Assembly (NCBI GenBank): GCA_017937125.1
Contig: JAGBEH010000007.1
Coordinates: 310,001-374,000, forward strand
DNA from: Alistipes sp.
GTDB lineage: Bacteria; Bacteroidota; Bacteroidia; Bacteroidales; Rikenellaceae
Length of the DNA stretch: 64,000 bases
Direction: 5' to 3'
Part shown: positions 16,985-25,414 of the stretch, in pieces
How positions within the stretch are numbered: position 1 is the first letter of the stretch
How the letters are laid out: each line of letters starts with the position of its first letter
Translations under genes and position numbers: made by a program
Notes under the pieces: generated by a model
Seen by the model: the letters and a program-made list of their open reading frames with translations, nothing else
Told to the model about the DNA's origin: nothing
Databases searched by the model: none

Positions 16985-18520
16985 ATGAACAGACCTGTCA
17001 GAGTGCGTTTCGCTCCGAGCCCTACGGGGCCTTTGCATATAGGCGGCGTACGCACGGCTCTTTATAACTACCTTTTCGCGCGTCATAATGGCGGAAAGAT
17101 GATTTTGCGTATCGAGGATACCGACTCGCAGCGCTTCGTGCCGGGTGCCGAAGATTACATCATCGAGTCGCTCAAGTGGTGCGGCATCGAGATCGACGAG
17201 GGTGTCGGTGTCGGCGGCCCGCACGCTCCGTACCGCCAGAGCGAGCGCCGTGAGATATATCTCAAGTATGCCTTGCAGCTCGTGGATGCGGGGTGGGCAT
17301 ACTATGCTTTCGACACACCCGAAGAGTTGGACGCCATCCGCAAGGAGTACGAGGCCGAAGGCAAGACTTTCGCCTATAATTTCGAGGTGCGCGGGAAGCT
17401 GGCCACGTCGTTGGCTCTGTCGGCCGACGAGGTGCGCACGCGCATCGACCGCGGCGACCAGTGGGTGATACGCTTCAAGATGCCCGAGAACGAGACCGTC
17501 GAGATGCACGACCTTATTCGCGGCGACGTCGCCGTCAATACCTCGACGCTCGACGACAAGGTGCTCTACAAGTCTGCGGACGCCCTGCCTACCTACCACC
17601 TCGCCAACATCGTCGATGACCGTCTTATGGAGGTCTCGCACGTTATCCGCGGCGAGGAGTGGCTGCCGTCGCTGCCGTTGCACTACCTTCTCTACCGTGC
17701 ATTCGGCTGGACGGATGTGCAGCCCGAATTCGCACACCTTCCGCTGCTGCTCAAACCTACGGGCGGCGGCAAACTCTCGAAGCGCGACGGCGACAAGATG
17801 GGCTTCCCCGTATTCCCTCTTTATTGGGTATCGCCGACTACGGGCGAGACGGCGCACGGCTATCGCGAGGACGGCTATTTCCCCGAAGCGTTCATCAATA
17901 TGCTCGCATTGCTCGGCTGGAACCCCGGTACCGAGCAGGAGATATTCTCTATGCAGGAACTTATAGACGCGTTCTCGCTCGACCGCGTTTCCAAATCGGG
18001 TGCACGCTTCCAGCCCGACAAGGCTAAGTGGTTCAATGCCCAATATATGCACCGTAAGAGCGATGCCGAACTGGCGGCGCTCTATCAGCCCGTTCTCAGG
18101 GAACACGGCATCGACGTTTCGGACGAGATTGCGGGCAGGGTCGCGGGCATAATGAAAGAGCGTGCGACGTTCATCGGCGATTTCTGGGACCTTACTTCGT
18201 TCTTCTTCGTGGCTCCTACCGAGTACGACGAGAAGCAGACGAAAAAGTACTGGAAAGGGCAAAATCCCGCTATTTTGGCCGAATTGCGCGAAGTCCTCGC
18301 GGGTATCGACGATTTCTCGCTCGAAAATACCGAACGTATAGTCCACGCGTGGATAGAGGAGAAAGGCTACGGAATGGGGCAGGTGATGAATACTCTGCGC
18401 CTCGCTTTGGTAGGTGCAGGCAAGGGGCCCGGTATGTACGACGTTACGTCGTTCATCGGCAGGGAGGAGTGCCTGCGCCGCATAGACGCCCTTATCGCCA
18501 ATGTCAAACCTTTGGAATAA
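16985..18520 (+). CDS. gltX: Glutamyl-tRNA synthetase
   Basis: A 511-residue class I aminoacyl-tRNA synthetase charging tRNA-Glu in the cytoplasm. The start has [19 protein letters not shown] with the HIGH-type motif, then [10 protein letters not shown]. The KMSKS-type motif is [18 protein letters not shown]. The C-terminal anticodon-binding helical domain follows ([39 protein letters not shown]). Length and order are normal. A separate glutaminyl-tRNA synthetase is encoded at 42548, so this enzyme need not misacylate tRNA-Gln. Confidence 0.97.
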   Translation: MNRPVRVRFAPSPTGPLHIGGVRTALYNYLFARHNGGKMILRIEDTDSQRFVPGAEDYIIESLKWCGIEIDEGVGVGGPHAPYRQSERREIYLKYALQLVDAGWAYYAFDTPEELDAIRKEYEAEGKTFAYNFEVRGKLATSLALSADEVRTRIDRGDQWVIRFKMPENETVEMHDLIRGDVAVNTSTLDDKVLYKSADALPTYHLANIVDDRLMEVSHVIRGEEWLPSLPLHYLLYRAFGWTDVQPEFAHLPLLLKPTGGGKLSKRDGDKMGFPVFPLYWVSPTTGETAHGYREDGYFPEAFINMLALLGWNPGTEQEIFSMQELIDAFSLDRVSKSGARFQPDKAKWFNAQYMHRKSDAELAALYQPVLREHGIDVSDEIAGRVAGIMKERATFIGDFWDLTSFFFVAPTEYDEKQTKKYWKGQNPAILAELREVLAGIDDFSLENTERIVHAWIEEKGYGMGQVMNTLRLALVGAGKGPGMYDVTSFIGREECLRRIDALIANVKPLE

Positions 18521-18558
18521 ACCGATGGCAATTATATATAATTTTTGCACTGACTTTA

Positions 18559-18689
18559 TTCCAAAACTCTACTGCCTTGCGGGTTCTCCCGAAAGTCCCT
18601 GCCTGAGGCGGGGATTTAGGGGTGGGTCAAATCTGTAAACGCGGCTTTGCCGCGAGCGACACGACCGTCGGGAGCGAGAACGGATTATT
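18559..18689 (+). repeat. Dispersed ~131-bp repeat, copy A
   Basis: Homologous to 25061-25191 in the same orientation. Both begin TTCCAAAAC, contain CTGAGG..GGGG.TT.GGGGTGGGTC-like sequence, TGTAAACGCGGCTYTGCCGCGAG with an internal hairpin (CGCGGC/GCCGCG), ACCGTCGG and GAGAACGG. It sits between gltX and galM and holds no convincing gene. Confidence 0.8.
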
Positions 18690-18733
18690 GCATTAGTGTA
18701 AAGTTGTATAGAGTTACAAACCTTAATACTTCT

Positions 18734-19786
18734 ATGGAAATCGAACAACACGTTTGGGGTATGACCCCCGAAGGCGAAGCGGTAGTGCTCTACACGCTGC
18801 GCAATGATAACGGCTGCGAGGTGCAGGTATGCAATCTCGGAGCGACTATGGTGTCGGTGAAGTGCCCCGACCGCAACGGAAATATCGCCGATGTCATTCT
18901 CGGCTACAAGGATTTCGAGAGCTATTACAACGACCCCGCATGCAGCGGCAAGAGCATAGGCCGTGTCGCCAACCGCATCGCCGACGGCCGTATGACCGTC
19001 GATGGCGTCGATTACAACCTCGAAACCAATAACGGCCCCAACCACCTGCACGGCGGCTCGAATGGCTTCGGCACCAAACTGTGGGAGGGACGCGTCGAGA
19101 CCAACCGCGTGGTCTTCGCGCTCGTTTCGGAAGACGGCGATGCGGGCTACCCCGGGCAGCTGTGCGTCGAGGCGGCATACGATCTCGACGAGGATAACAA
19201 TATATCGATTACCTACGTCGCGAAGACGGACAAACTTACGCCCGTCAATCTTACGAACCATACCTATTGGAACCTCGCGGGCGAGAACAGCGGCGACATC
19301 CTGTCGCACGAATTGCGGCTCGACTGCTCGCGCGTATTGGAGATGAACGACGTGCAAATACCTACGGGCAAACTGCTCGACGTCGATGGTACGCCTATGG
19401 ATTTCACCTCGTTCCGCCGCATCGGCGACGGCATAGGGTCGGAGTTCAACCATATACGGGATTTTCGCGGTTACGACCACTTCTTCGTGGCCGATAACTG
19501 GCAGCAGAACATATTGAACGTTATCGGCGAACTTCGCGAGCCGAAATCGGGGCGCAAGGTTACTGTGCTCACCTCGCAGCGCGGAGCTATGGTCTATACG
19601 GGTAACTGGCTTGCGGGAGGCTGCCCCGTCACCAAGTCGGGCGGACGCTATGCCGACTATGCGGGCGTGGCTATCGAGTGCCAGAACTATCCCGATGCGG
19701 TCAATCACGCCGACTTCCCGAGCATATTGCTCTTTCCGACGGAGACGTATTGCCAGAAGATAGTTTTCCGTCTGGGAACGTATTGA
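18734..19786 (+). CDS. galM: Galactose mutarotase (aldose 1-epimerase)
   Basis: A 350-residue cytoplasmic beta-sandwich enzyme interconverting alpha and beta anomers of galactose or glucose. Family motifs: NLGATMVSVKCPDRNG, NRIADGRM, NNGPNHLHGG, the catalytic-histidine segment NLTNHTYWNLAG, RGYDHFFV-like (FRGYDHFFVAD) and the catalytic glutamate region GVAIECQNYPDAVNHADFPS. There is no signal peptide. The ATG at 18734 is chosen because upstream codons run through the dispersed repeat. The mutarotase follows gltX but is separated from it by 213 bases, and no other galactose genes are nearby. Confidence 0.95.
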   Translation: MEIEQHVWGMTPEGEAVVLYTLRNDNGCEVQVCNLGATMVSVKCPDRNGNIADVILGYKDFESYYNDPACSGKSIGRVANRIADGRMTVDGVDYNLETNNGPNHLHGGSNGFGTKLWEGRVETNRVVFALVSEDGDAGYPGQLCVEAAYDLDEDNNISITYVAKTDKLTPVNLTNHTYWNLAGENSGDILSHELRLDCSRVLEMNDVQIPTGKLLDVDGTPMDFTSFRRIGDGIGSEFNHIRDFRGYDHFFVADNWQQNILNVIGELREPKSGRKVTVLTSQRGAMVYTGNWLAGGCPVTKSGGRYADYAGVAIECQNYPDAVNHADFPSILLFPTETYCQKIVFRLGTY

Positions 19787-19878
19787 TGACATACTACGGC
19801 ATTGCCGTATGCGCAAACGGGCTGCTTTCGGGAAACATCCCGAAAGTGCGGAAAAGAGTTTGCCGCATTGCCTGACAA

Positions 19879-19910
19879 AAAACGGGCTGCTTTCCGAAGC
19901 AGCCCGTTTT
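19879..19910. terminator. Bidirectional terminator between galM and the LTxxQ gene
   Basis: Perfect 14-bp stem AAAACGGGCTGCTT / AAGCAGCCCGTTTT with TCCG loop (19893-19896). It is flanked by A on the left and T on the right, so it can terminate both convergent transcripts. Confidence 0.9.
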
Positions 19911-19939
19911 GTACGGTAGCGGTTGCAACCGCTCTGAAA

Positions 19940-20398
19940 TCATTTCCCGTTCCGTTTGGCCAGTTCTTCTCTGGCTTGACGCGCGAGACGGTTGTCTATC
20001 GAATAGAGCTTGACTACTTGCTGAGGTGTGAGTACTCGTTCGAATATCTGAATGTAAACCTTGCGTACCATACCGACGTTTATATTGTTGTCGATGCGGT
20101 TTTTCAGATATTCGTTGATTTCCTGTTTCGAGGCTTTCTCAATGTCGATCGTACTCGTATGACGGCGATTGAAATTAATATTGCGCGAATACTGGCGGTA
20201 TATCGGTGCGAACTTGTCGAACTGCTCGTCGGTGAGTGCGAGTTCGGCCTTGATTGCCTGAAGTTTGGCATCCATCAACTCTTTCTGCCCGAAGTTCTTG
20301 TTTTTGGCGGTCTGAGTGTCGGGTTGCGCGGTCTGTGCAAATGAGAATTGTGCTGCTGCGAAAATAATGAACAGCGTCGAAATGATTGTACGTTTCAT
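19940..20398 (-). CDS. Periplasmic LTxxQ (Spy/CpxP-like) protein
   Basis: A 152-residue secreted helical protein. The signal peptide MKRTIISTLFIIFAAAQFSFA is followed by two LTxxQ-type motifs, LALTDEQFDKFAP and RVLTPQQVVKLYSID, as in Spy/CpxP and related Bacteroidota proteins. It is the last gene of a three-gene set with an ECF sigma factor and a putative anti-sigma factor (30 bases downstream of the latter). A role in envelope stress sensing or chaperoning is inferred from that context, not shown. Confidence 0.7.
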   Translation of the reverse strand: MKRTIISTLFIIFAAAQFSFAQTAQPDTQTAKNKNFGQKELMDAKLQAIKAELALTDEQFDKFAPIYRQYSRNINFNRRHTSTIDIEKASKQEINEYLKNRIDNNINVGMVRKVYIQIFERVLTPQQVVKLYSIDNRLARQAREELAKRNGK

Positions 20399-20428
20399 AA
20401 TTTTTTAGTTTTAGTGGTTTGACTTGCG

Positions 20429-20755
20429 TTATAAATCATTATAATCTTCCATATAGTTTGCGCTTATCTCTTCGACAGTATTGTCCGAGACCTCTGTCAG
20501 CAACAAGCAATATTGTTGCTGCGGATCGGTCACTGTCTGACGGTCACGGAATGTGTGTATTCCAAGCACTGTTGCGCCGATGAAAACTGTTGCCGCCGAC
20601 GCTATTGCCATAGTGCTGCGCATAATTCGCGGCCTGTGTCGGGCGGTGCCGTCGGCAATCGCTGCATATGCGTTCTGTTCGGCCTTCTCGAAGAATCCTT
20701 CGGGAACGCTGTACGGCATACGCCTGCCCACTTCATTGAAATCGAACTCTTTCAT
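20429..20755 (-). CDS. Small single-span membrane protein, putative anti-sigma factor
   Basis: A 108-residue protein starting MKEFDFNEVGRRMPYSVPEGFFEKAEQN, a pattern frequent at the N-terminus of Bacteroidota proteins encoded behind ECF sigma genes. One membrane span follows (MAIASAATVFIGATVLGIH), then a short periplasmic tail. Its ATG overlaps the sigma factor stop (ATGA, 20752-20755), so the two are translationally coupled. No ZAS zinc motif (HxxxCxxC) is present. The anti-sigma role is inferred from position and topology only. Confidence 0.65.
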   Translation of the reverse strand: MKEFDFNEVGRRMPYSVPEGFFEKAEQNAYAAIADGTARHRPRIMRSTMAIASAATVFIGATVLGIHTFRDRQTVTDPQQQYCLLLTEVSDNTVEEISANYMEDYNDL

Positions 20756-21294
20756 CGTGTCATCAATTCTTTTATGCGCTGTTGCGCGTAGTGATAATTG
20801 GTCTTCAGCGTCGTTTCGCTCATACCCGTAATGCGGCTTATCTCCGCATACGGCAATTCGTCGTAGTACCGCAGGTTGAAAACCGTCCGTTGCTTTGTAG
20901 GCAGCGATAACAGGGCTTTCTGGAATCTGGCTTCCACGCTGTCGGGCGGTTCGGATATGCACTCCGAAAATCTGTCGAGAATATTCGTTTTCTCGTCGCC
21001 GAAAAATATGAATCTCCGTTCATATTTTCGTTTCAGGTGTCTGAGGCATAGGTTCGTCGCTATTTTGTATAACCACGAATGTATTTCTGCCCGACTGCCT
21101 TTGTAGCTGCCGATATGGCGGTATGCCCTTATCCACATTTCCTGCAAAATATCCTGCGCATCCTCGTGTACCACTACCATTCGGCGTATGTGCCAGTACA
21201 ACTGTTCGGTATAGGTGTCGATCAGAGCGGAGAATCCTGCTTGACCGACAACTCCGCCGGCCGCAGGAACTATGCTTTTATTGTCGATTTTCAT
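20752..21294 (-). CDS. ECF-type RNA polymerase sigma factor
   Basis: A 180-residue sigma-70 family protein. Region 2 is seen in LYWHIRRMVVVHEDAQDILQ and EMWIRAYRHIGSYKG, then SWLYKIATNLCL. Region 4 is LLSLPTKQRTVFNLRYYDEL with the helix-turn-helix PYAEISRITGMSETTLKTNYHYA. The DAQDILQ motif is typical of ECF factors. It is the first gene of the sigma/anti-sigma/LTxxQ operon. Regulon unknown. Confidence 0.93.
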   Translation of the reverse strand: MKIDNKSIVPAAGGVVGQAGFSALIDTYTEQLYWHIRRMVVVHEDAQDILQEMWIRAYRHIGSYKGSRAEIHSWLYKIATNLCLRHLKRKYERRFIFFGDEKTNILDRFSECISEPPDSVEARFQKALLSLPTKQRTVFNLRYYDELPYAEISRITGMSETTLKTNYHYAQQRIKELMTR

Positions 21295-21435
21295 CGGGGC
21301 GGTTCGTGGGCGTTTTCATTATATAAGACTCCGTTCGAAGGCAAAAGTTAAATGTAAAGATACGATTTTTGTCAAAAAAATAGCGGATACCCGAAAAAGG
21401 TATCCGCCACGAACGATAAATCGGTGCGTAAGCCG

Positions 21436-22005
21436 TCAGTCTATGTCTACTTCTTCGATTACCACCGTCCAGTTGAACAGATCGTTCGCGCATTCCTTCT
21501 GGAATCTGGCGAGTTGCGACATATTGGTCGTGTCGGCCATCACGGCATTTACGAATTGCGTCATCGACGGGTAATAGTTGTCTACCTTGCCTGCCAGACA
21601 GTTGTAGAATGCGTGTTGCTGTGCGCGGTCGAGTCCCGAAGGCAGGATGTTGCGTCCTACCAAATATGCGTACGGGAATATGTGACGCATATTGCGGGCA
21701 TCGGCGTTCAGTTCCTCGACTATCGTCGTTACGACATAGACCTGAACCGTGTCGTTTACGCCCGGCATCTGTATGAACGTCGTGTAAGCGGGGTAGTCCT
21801 CCTCCAAAGCGAGAGCCACGTCGTCCGAGAAGAGCATGAATTCGGCATCGGTCAGATCGTTGAGATATGCGGCCTGCCTGTATTCGCGCAAGGCTTCGCG
21901 CATCTCCTGACGCTGTGCGCGGTTCCAGCGTGCCTGCTGCGAGCAGCCGACTGTCGAGATAAGAGCGAGTGCCGCAACCGACACGTAGAGTAGAATTTTT
22001 TTCAT
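21436..22005 (-). CDS. Lipoprotein of unknown function
   Basis: A 189-residue protein with a lipoprotein signal (MKKILLYVSVAALALISTVGC; lipid attachment expected at C21). The mature part is rich in alanine, aspartate and aromatic residues, with LTDAEFMLFSDDVALALEEDYPAY near the middle, and ends acidic (VVIEEVDID). I do not recognise the family. It lies downstream of the thiamine uptake operon with a 113-base gap, and 141 bases before the sigma factor operon begins, on the same strand. Confidence 0.75.
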   Translation of the reverse strand: MKKILLYVSVAALALISTVGCSQQARWNRAQRQEMREALREYRQAAYLNDLTDAEFMLFSDDVALALEEDYPAYTTFIQMPGVNDTVQVYVVTTIVEELNADARNMRHIFPYAYLVGRNILPSGLDRAQQHAFYNCLAGKVDNYYPSMTQFVNAVMADTTNMSQLARFQKECANDLFNWTVVIEEVDID

Positions 22006-22118
22006 TGCAATGTTCGATTATTTGGTTTTACTTCGCTGCTCCGTGCAATCGCCGTGCCATATTCGTATCGGGACGCTGTTACGAAACGGGACCGTCCCTG
22101 AAGGACGGCCCCGTTCGT

Positions 22119-22700
22119 CTAAATTCGTTCCGCAAGCAGATATTCGCGCCGCCATTTCAGATACCCGACTACCGCCAGCACCGTGTAAAGCGCATACAGG
22201 CCTGCCGTCATCGGAATGCCTTTATATATGTACAGACCTACGGTTATGGCATCTACCGCGAACCATACGAGCCATTGCTCCATATATTTCCGCGAAAGCA
22301 TCCACATCGCCGTTATGCTCATTGCCGTGGTAAGGCTGTCCCAGAACGGCACCGTGCTGTTGGTGAAATTCACGAGCAGCAGGTATATGGCGGCCTGCAC
22401 GGCCGCACAGACGGCGACGAGTATCGGCACCGTTTTCAGCGGCGTGCGGGTTATGCCTGCGTGCGGTTTACCGCCGCTCGGCGACTTGCGCCATACTGCG
22501 AGACCGTATATTCCGGCCAGAACATAATACGCCTGCATCGAGCAGTCGGCATACAACCCCGCCTTGAAATAGAGCGTGCCGTGTACGACGGGCATGATGA
22601 TGCCCACGAGCCAAAGCCATATGTTCGCCTTGTATTCGAGCCACAGATAGAGCAGCCCGAGTACGATGCCTGTGATTTGGAGTATCTCCTTGCTTCCCAT
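22119..22700 (-). CDS. pnuT: PnuC-family transporter, probably a thiamine permease (PnuT)
   Basis: A 193-residue inner-membrane protein of the PnuC family (facilitators of vitamins carrying a charged ring, such as nicotinamide riboside or thiamine). Visible family features: IVLGLLYLWLEYKANIWLW, FWDSLTTAMSITAMWMLSRKYMEQW and VWFAVDAITVGLYIYKG. It follows the TonB receptor by 44 bases in an operon headed by a TPP riboswitch, so thiamine is the likely substrate and PnuT the better name. The tnr3-like pyrophosphokinase that accompanies this pair in Bacteroides, as I recall, is not present here. Confidence 0.88.
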   Translation of the reverse strand: MGSKEILQITGIVLGLLYLWLEYKANIWLWLVGIIMPVVHGTLYFKAGLYADCSMQAYYVLAGIYGLAVWRKSPSGGKPHAGITRTPLKTVPILVAVCAAVQAAIYLLLVNFTNSTVPFWDSLTTAMSITAMWMLSRKYMEQWLVWFAVDAITVGLYIYKGIPMTAGLYALYTVLAVVGYLKWRREYLLAERI

Positions 22701-22744
22701 AGCCTCGGAACATTACCGTTTGCGTCGGAATATCATCCGCCGTT

Positions 22745-25018
22745 TCAGAACATTACCGTTACGTTGCCGAGCACATTGAACCGCGCCTGCGGGAAGTAGA
22801 ACGTCTCGTCCAGACGTTCTCCCGTCTCGAATGCGGACGAATAGCCGTAGCCGTTGTTGCAGTATTCCGTATTGAAGAGGTTGTTGAGCTGTATGCCGAA
22901 ACGTATCTTGTTTATGCGTTTGGTTTGCAGCGTATATGCGAGGTTGAGGTTGGTGACGCAATAACGGTCGAGCGTCATATTCTCATTCTCGGCATTCGTG
23001 AGGTACTGCTTGCTGACATACTGCGTTTGCAGCAGGGCCTGAAAACCTTTTACGTGGAAGTCGAACATTACGCCCGCGATTATCGACGGCGAATAGGCTA
23101 TGGTCGTCTCGCCGAGTTTGTTCACCTGCTCGCCCTTCCATGTCCAGTCCGAGCTGTTGTCGTAGAGCGTTACGTGTTCCTCGTAGTTCTTTATGCGGTT
23201 CTGGCTGAATGTCGCGTTGCCGCTGAATGTGAACCATTTCGCCACTTTCCACGCTACGGTGAGCTCTATGCCTCGGCGGAAGCTCTTCGGGATGTTGCGT
23301 GCGAGCGCTTCGCCCGTGTCCGAGACTTCGCCCGTCAGGATAAGCTGGTCCTTGTAGTCCATATAGTAGAAATTGATGCCCGCCGATACCTTTTCATATT
23401 CGAAACGGTAACCGAACTCCCAGTCGAACAGCCGTTCGGCCGTGGGGTATTCGTTGCCTTTGGTGTCGGTGAAGTTGTTGCGCGTCGGTTCCTTGTGGGC
23501 TACGGCAAACGATACGTATGCGTTGTGGTGCTCGGCGAACGAGTAACTCAAACCCGCTTTGGGATTGAAGAAATCGTAGTTGCGGTCGATGTCGAGCGTT
23601 TGCAGCGCACTCGTCGTGTCGTCGTAATTGTCGTTTATGCCGTGTATCTTGTGGGTGATGTGGCGATATTGCATATCGGCGAAGAGGTTCAACCCTCCCG
23701 TGATATTCCAGTTGGCGCGGGCGAAGATGTTGGCGTCGTATTTGGTCGTGTAGTTGCGGTAATATTCGGTCTCGGGGAATGCGGGGGCTTTTTCGAGCGA
23801 GAATATGCGCCCGTTGTGGTTGCCGTCGTAGATGTTGCCCGCCAAACCTATCGACAGCGACACTTTGCGGCTCGTGTAGTTGGTCGATGCCACTATGCCG
23901 CCGAAATCGTTGCGGACGTTCTTCCTGCGTACGAGGTTCGTCCTCTTGACCGTCGTACCGTCGATTTCTATCGGGTCGATGCCGTACTTGGCCAGCTTCT
24001 GGTCGTTCTTGTAGTTTTCGTAAAAGCCGTCGCCGTAAGTGTAGTGCCCCGTGACGTTCAGCGACCAGCGGTCGTCGAAACGGTGGCTGACTATTATCTG
24101 ATTGTTGATTTGCAGATAGTTGTCCGTGTGATCTTTATAGAAACCTATGACACCCGTTTTCGGCGAGCCCCATTCGTCGAGAATATGGTTGCCTGCGGCA
24201 TCGTGAAGGTAGCCTATGATCTCGCCCTCGGGATTGTAGCGGCGGTTTTCGGCCATCTGCTCTTTGGTAAGTCCCGTATACGAAAGGTATACGCGTGCCT
24301 TGCCGCCGAACGACAGAGCCTTGACCATTGTGCGCCCGTTGTAGTAGGCCGCTTGGAACATATACGATTTCAGGTCCGACGACGCACGCTCGACATATCC
24401 GTCCGAACCGATGTGCGACAGTCGGGCATCCACTATCCAGTGGCCGCCCATAAGTCCCGAACTGACGTGCACCGCCTGCTTGTTGGTGTTGAACGAGCCG
24501 TAGGAGAGCGATGCCGAGCCGTTGAACTCGGTAGACAGCGACTCGGTGGTCATATTGAGCGATCCTCCGAATGCGCCCGTGCCGTTCGTGGACGTTCCCG
24601 CACCGCGCTGCAACTGCATCGAACCGACGGACGATGCGATGTCGGGAGTATCGTACCAGTACACCGAATGGCTCTCGGCATCGTTCATCGGCACGCCGTT
24701 CATCGTTACGTTTATGCGCGTCGCATCCGTACCTCTTATGCGCAGCGACGTGCCTCCGATGCCCGTACCCGCTTCGGAGGTGGCGACTACCGACGGTTGC
24801 GTCTGCAACAGGAACGGGATGTCGCGACCGTAATTGTTGTCCGAAATTTCCTGTTTGGAGATGTCCGTGTAGGCGATCGGGGTTTCGCGTGCGGCACGGG
24901 TGGCCGTGACCTCGATTTTCTGGATTTCGTACATCTCGATGGAGTCTGTCTGCTGTGCCGCAGACGTCAGAGTGGCGAAGAGAGTTGCCGCTCCTGCAAA
25001 AAAAATAGTCCTTTTCAT
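22745..25018 (-). CDS. TonB-dependent outer membrane receptor (thiamine uptake)
   Basis: A 757-residue outer-membrane beta-barrel with signal peptide (MKRTIFFAGAATLFATLTSA). The TonB box lies near IEMYEIQKIEVTATRA. The plug domain has LLQTQPSV, GGTSLRIRGTDATRINVTMNG and MQLQRGAGTSTNGTGAFGGS. The 22-strand barrel region ends with a terminal phenylalanine (NVLGNVTVMF). No carboxypeptidase-like or SusD partner is present. The upstream TPP riboswitch and the downstream PnuC-type gene point to thiamine or its phosphates as substrate. The start at 25018 is chosen for the signal peptide; the leader is unusually long (about 340 bases) and contains a dispersed repeat. Confidence 0.92.
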   Translation of the reverse strand: MKRTIFFAGAATLFATLTSAAQQTDSIEMYEIQKIEVTATRAARETPIAYTDISKQEISDNNYGRDIPFLLQTQPSVVATSEAGTGIGGTSLRIRGTDATRINVTMNGVPMNDAESHSVYWYDTPDIASSVGSMQLQRGAGTSTNGTGAFGGSLNMTTESLSTEFNGSASLSYGSFNTNKQAVHVSSGLMGGHWIVDARLSHIGSDGYVERASSDLKSYMFQAAYYNGRTMVKALSFGGKARVYLSYTGLTKEQMAENRRYNPEGEIIGYLHDAAGNHILDEWGSPKTGVIGFYKDHTDNYLQINNQIIVSHRFDDRWSLNVTGHYTYGDGFYENYKNDQKLAKYGIDPIEIDGTTVKRTNLVRRKNVRNDFGGIVASTNYTSRKVSLSIGLAGNIYDGNHNGRIFSLEKAPAFPETEYYRNYTTKYDANIFARANWNITGGLNLFADMQYRHITHKIHGINDNYDDTTSALQTLDIDRNYDFFNPKAGLSYSFAEHHNAYVSFAVAHKEPTRNNFTDTKGNEYPTAERLFDWEFGYRFEYEKVSAGINFYYMDYKDQLILTGEVSDTGEALARNIPKSFRRGIELTVAWKVAKWFTFSGNATFSQNRIKNYEEHVTLYDNSSDWTWKGEQVNKLGETTIAYSPSIIAGVMFDFHVKGFQALLQTQYVSKQYLTNAENENMTLDRYCVTNLNLAYTLQTKRINKIRFGIQLNNLFNTEYCNNGYGYSSAFETGERLDETFYFPQARFNVLGNVTVMF

Positions 25019-25060
25019 ACTTTTTAATGGCAATGATATGCAAATTTTACACGGCCTTTT

Positions 25061-25191
25061 TTCCAAAACCTCGTAACCTTGAGGGTTTCACCGAAAGCCA
25101 CTCCCTGAGGGAGGGGTTTGGGGTGGGGTCAGAATTGTAAACGCGGCTCTGCCGCGAGCAACCTGACCGTCGGTAGAGAGAACGGGTTGTT
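25061..25191 (+). repeat. Dispersed ~131-bp repeat, copy B, within the thiamine operon leader
   Basis: Same orientation and clearly homologous to copy A (18559-18689). It lies between the TPP riboswitch (25256-25352) and the receptor ATG (25018), in the opposite orientation to that operon. Confidence 0.8.
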
Positions 25192-25255
25192 AAAATAAAA
25201 GAAGATGCAAATTTGTATACGCTTACCCTTTTTATTAAATTAAAACAGTGTGAAA

Positions 25256-25352
25256 AGGGGTCTTATGTCGATTATGCGTGTCCCGGTGTCGGCATTACCC
25301 GTATCCGGTTCAATGGGTATAATCTCAGCCTGCCGTCGGCAAGCACCCCTTT
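25256..25352 (-). ncRNA. TPP riboswitch (THI box)
   Basis: Read on the - strand, the sequence has the conserved THI-box core: GGCTGAGA, then ATACCCATTGAACC, GGATACGGGTAATGCC. The closing P1 stem pairs AAGGGGT at the 5' end (about 25345-25352) with ACCCCTT at the 3' end (about 25256-25261). It binds thiamine pyrophosphate and represses the TonB receptor-PnuT operon when TPP is plentiful. The expression platform downstream is not obvious because a repeat follows. Confidence 0.96.
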
Positions 25353-25363
25353 TTATTTCGCCG

Positions 25364-25371
25364 CAAAGATA
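25364..25371 (-). promoter_or_regulatory. -7 element of the thiamine uptake operon
   Basis: CAAAGATA on + reads TATCTTTG on the - strand, directly upstream of the riboswitch, so that the RNA would begin a few bases before its P1 stem. Confidence 0.7.
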
Positions 25372-25414
25372 GCTATTCGAAATTAAAAAAGTATATGCCG
25401 CGGACTGAATTTAT

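Noticed and set aside
22925-25027. 700-codon open frame on the + strand opposite the TonB receptor
   Set aside because: Antisense shadow of the receptor gene, which has the plug and barrel motifs.
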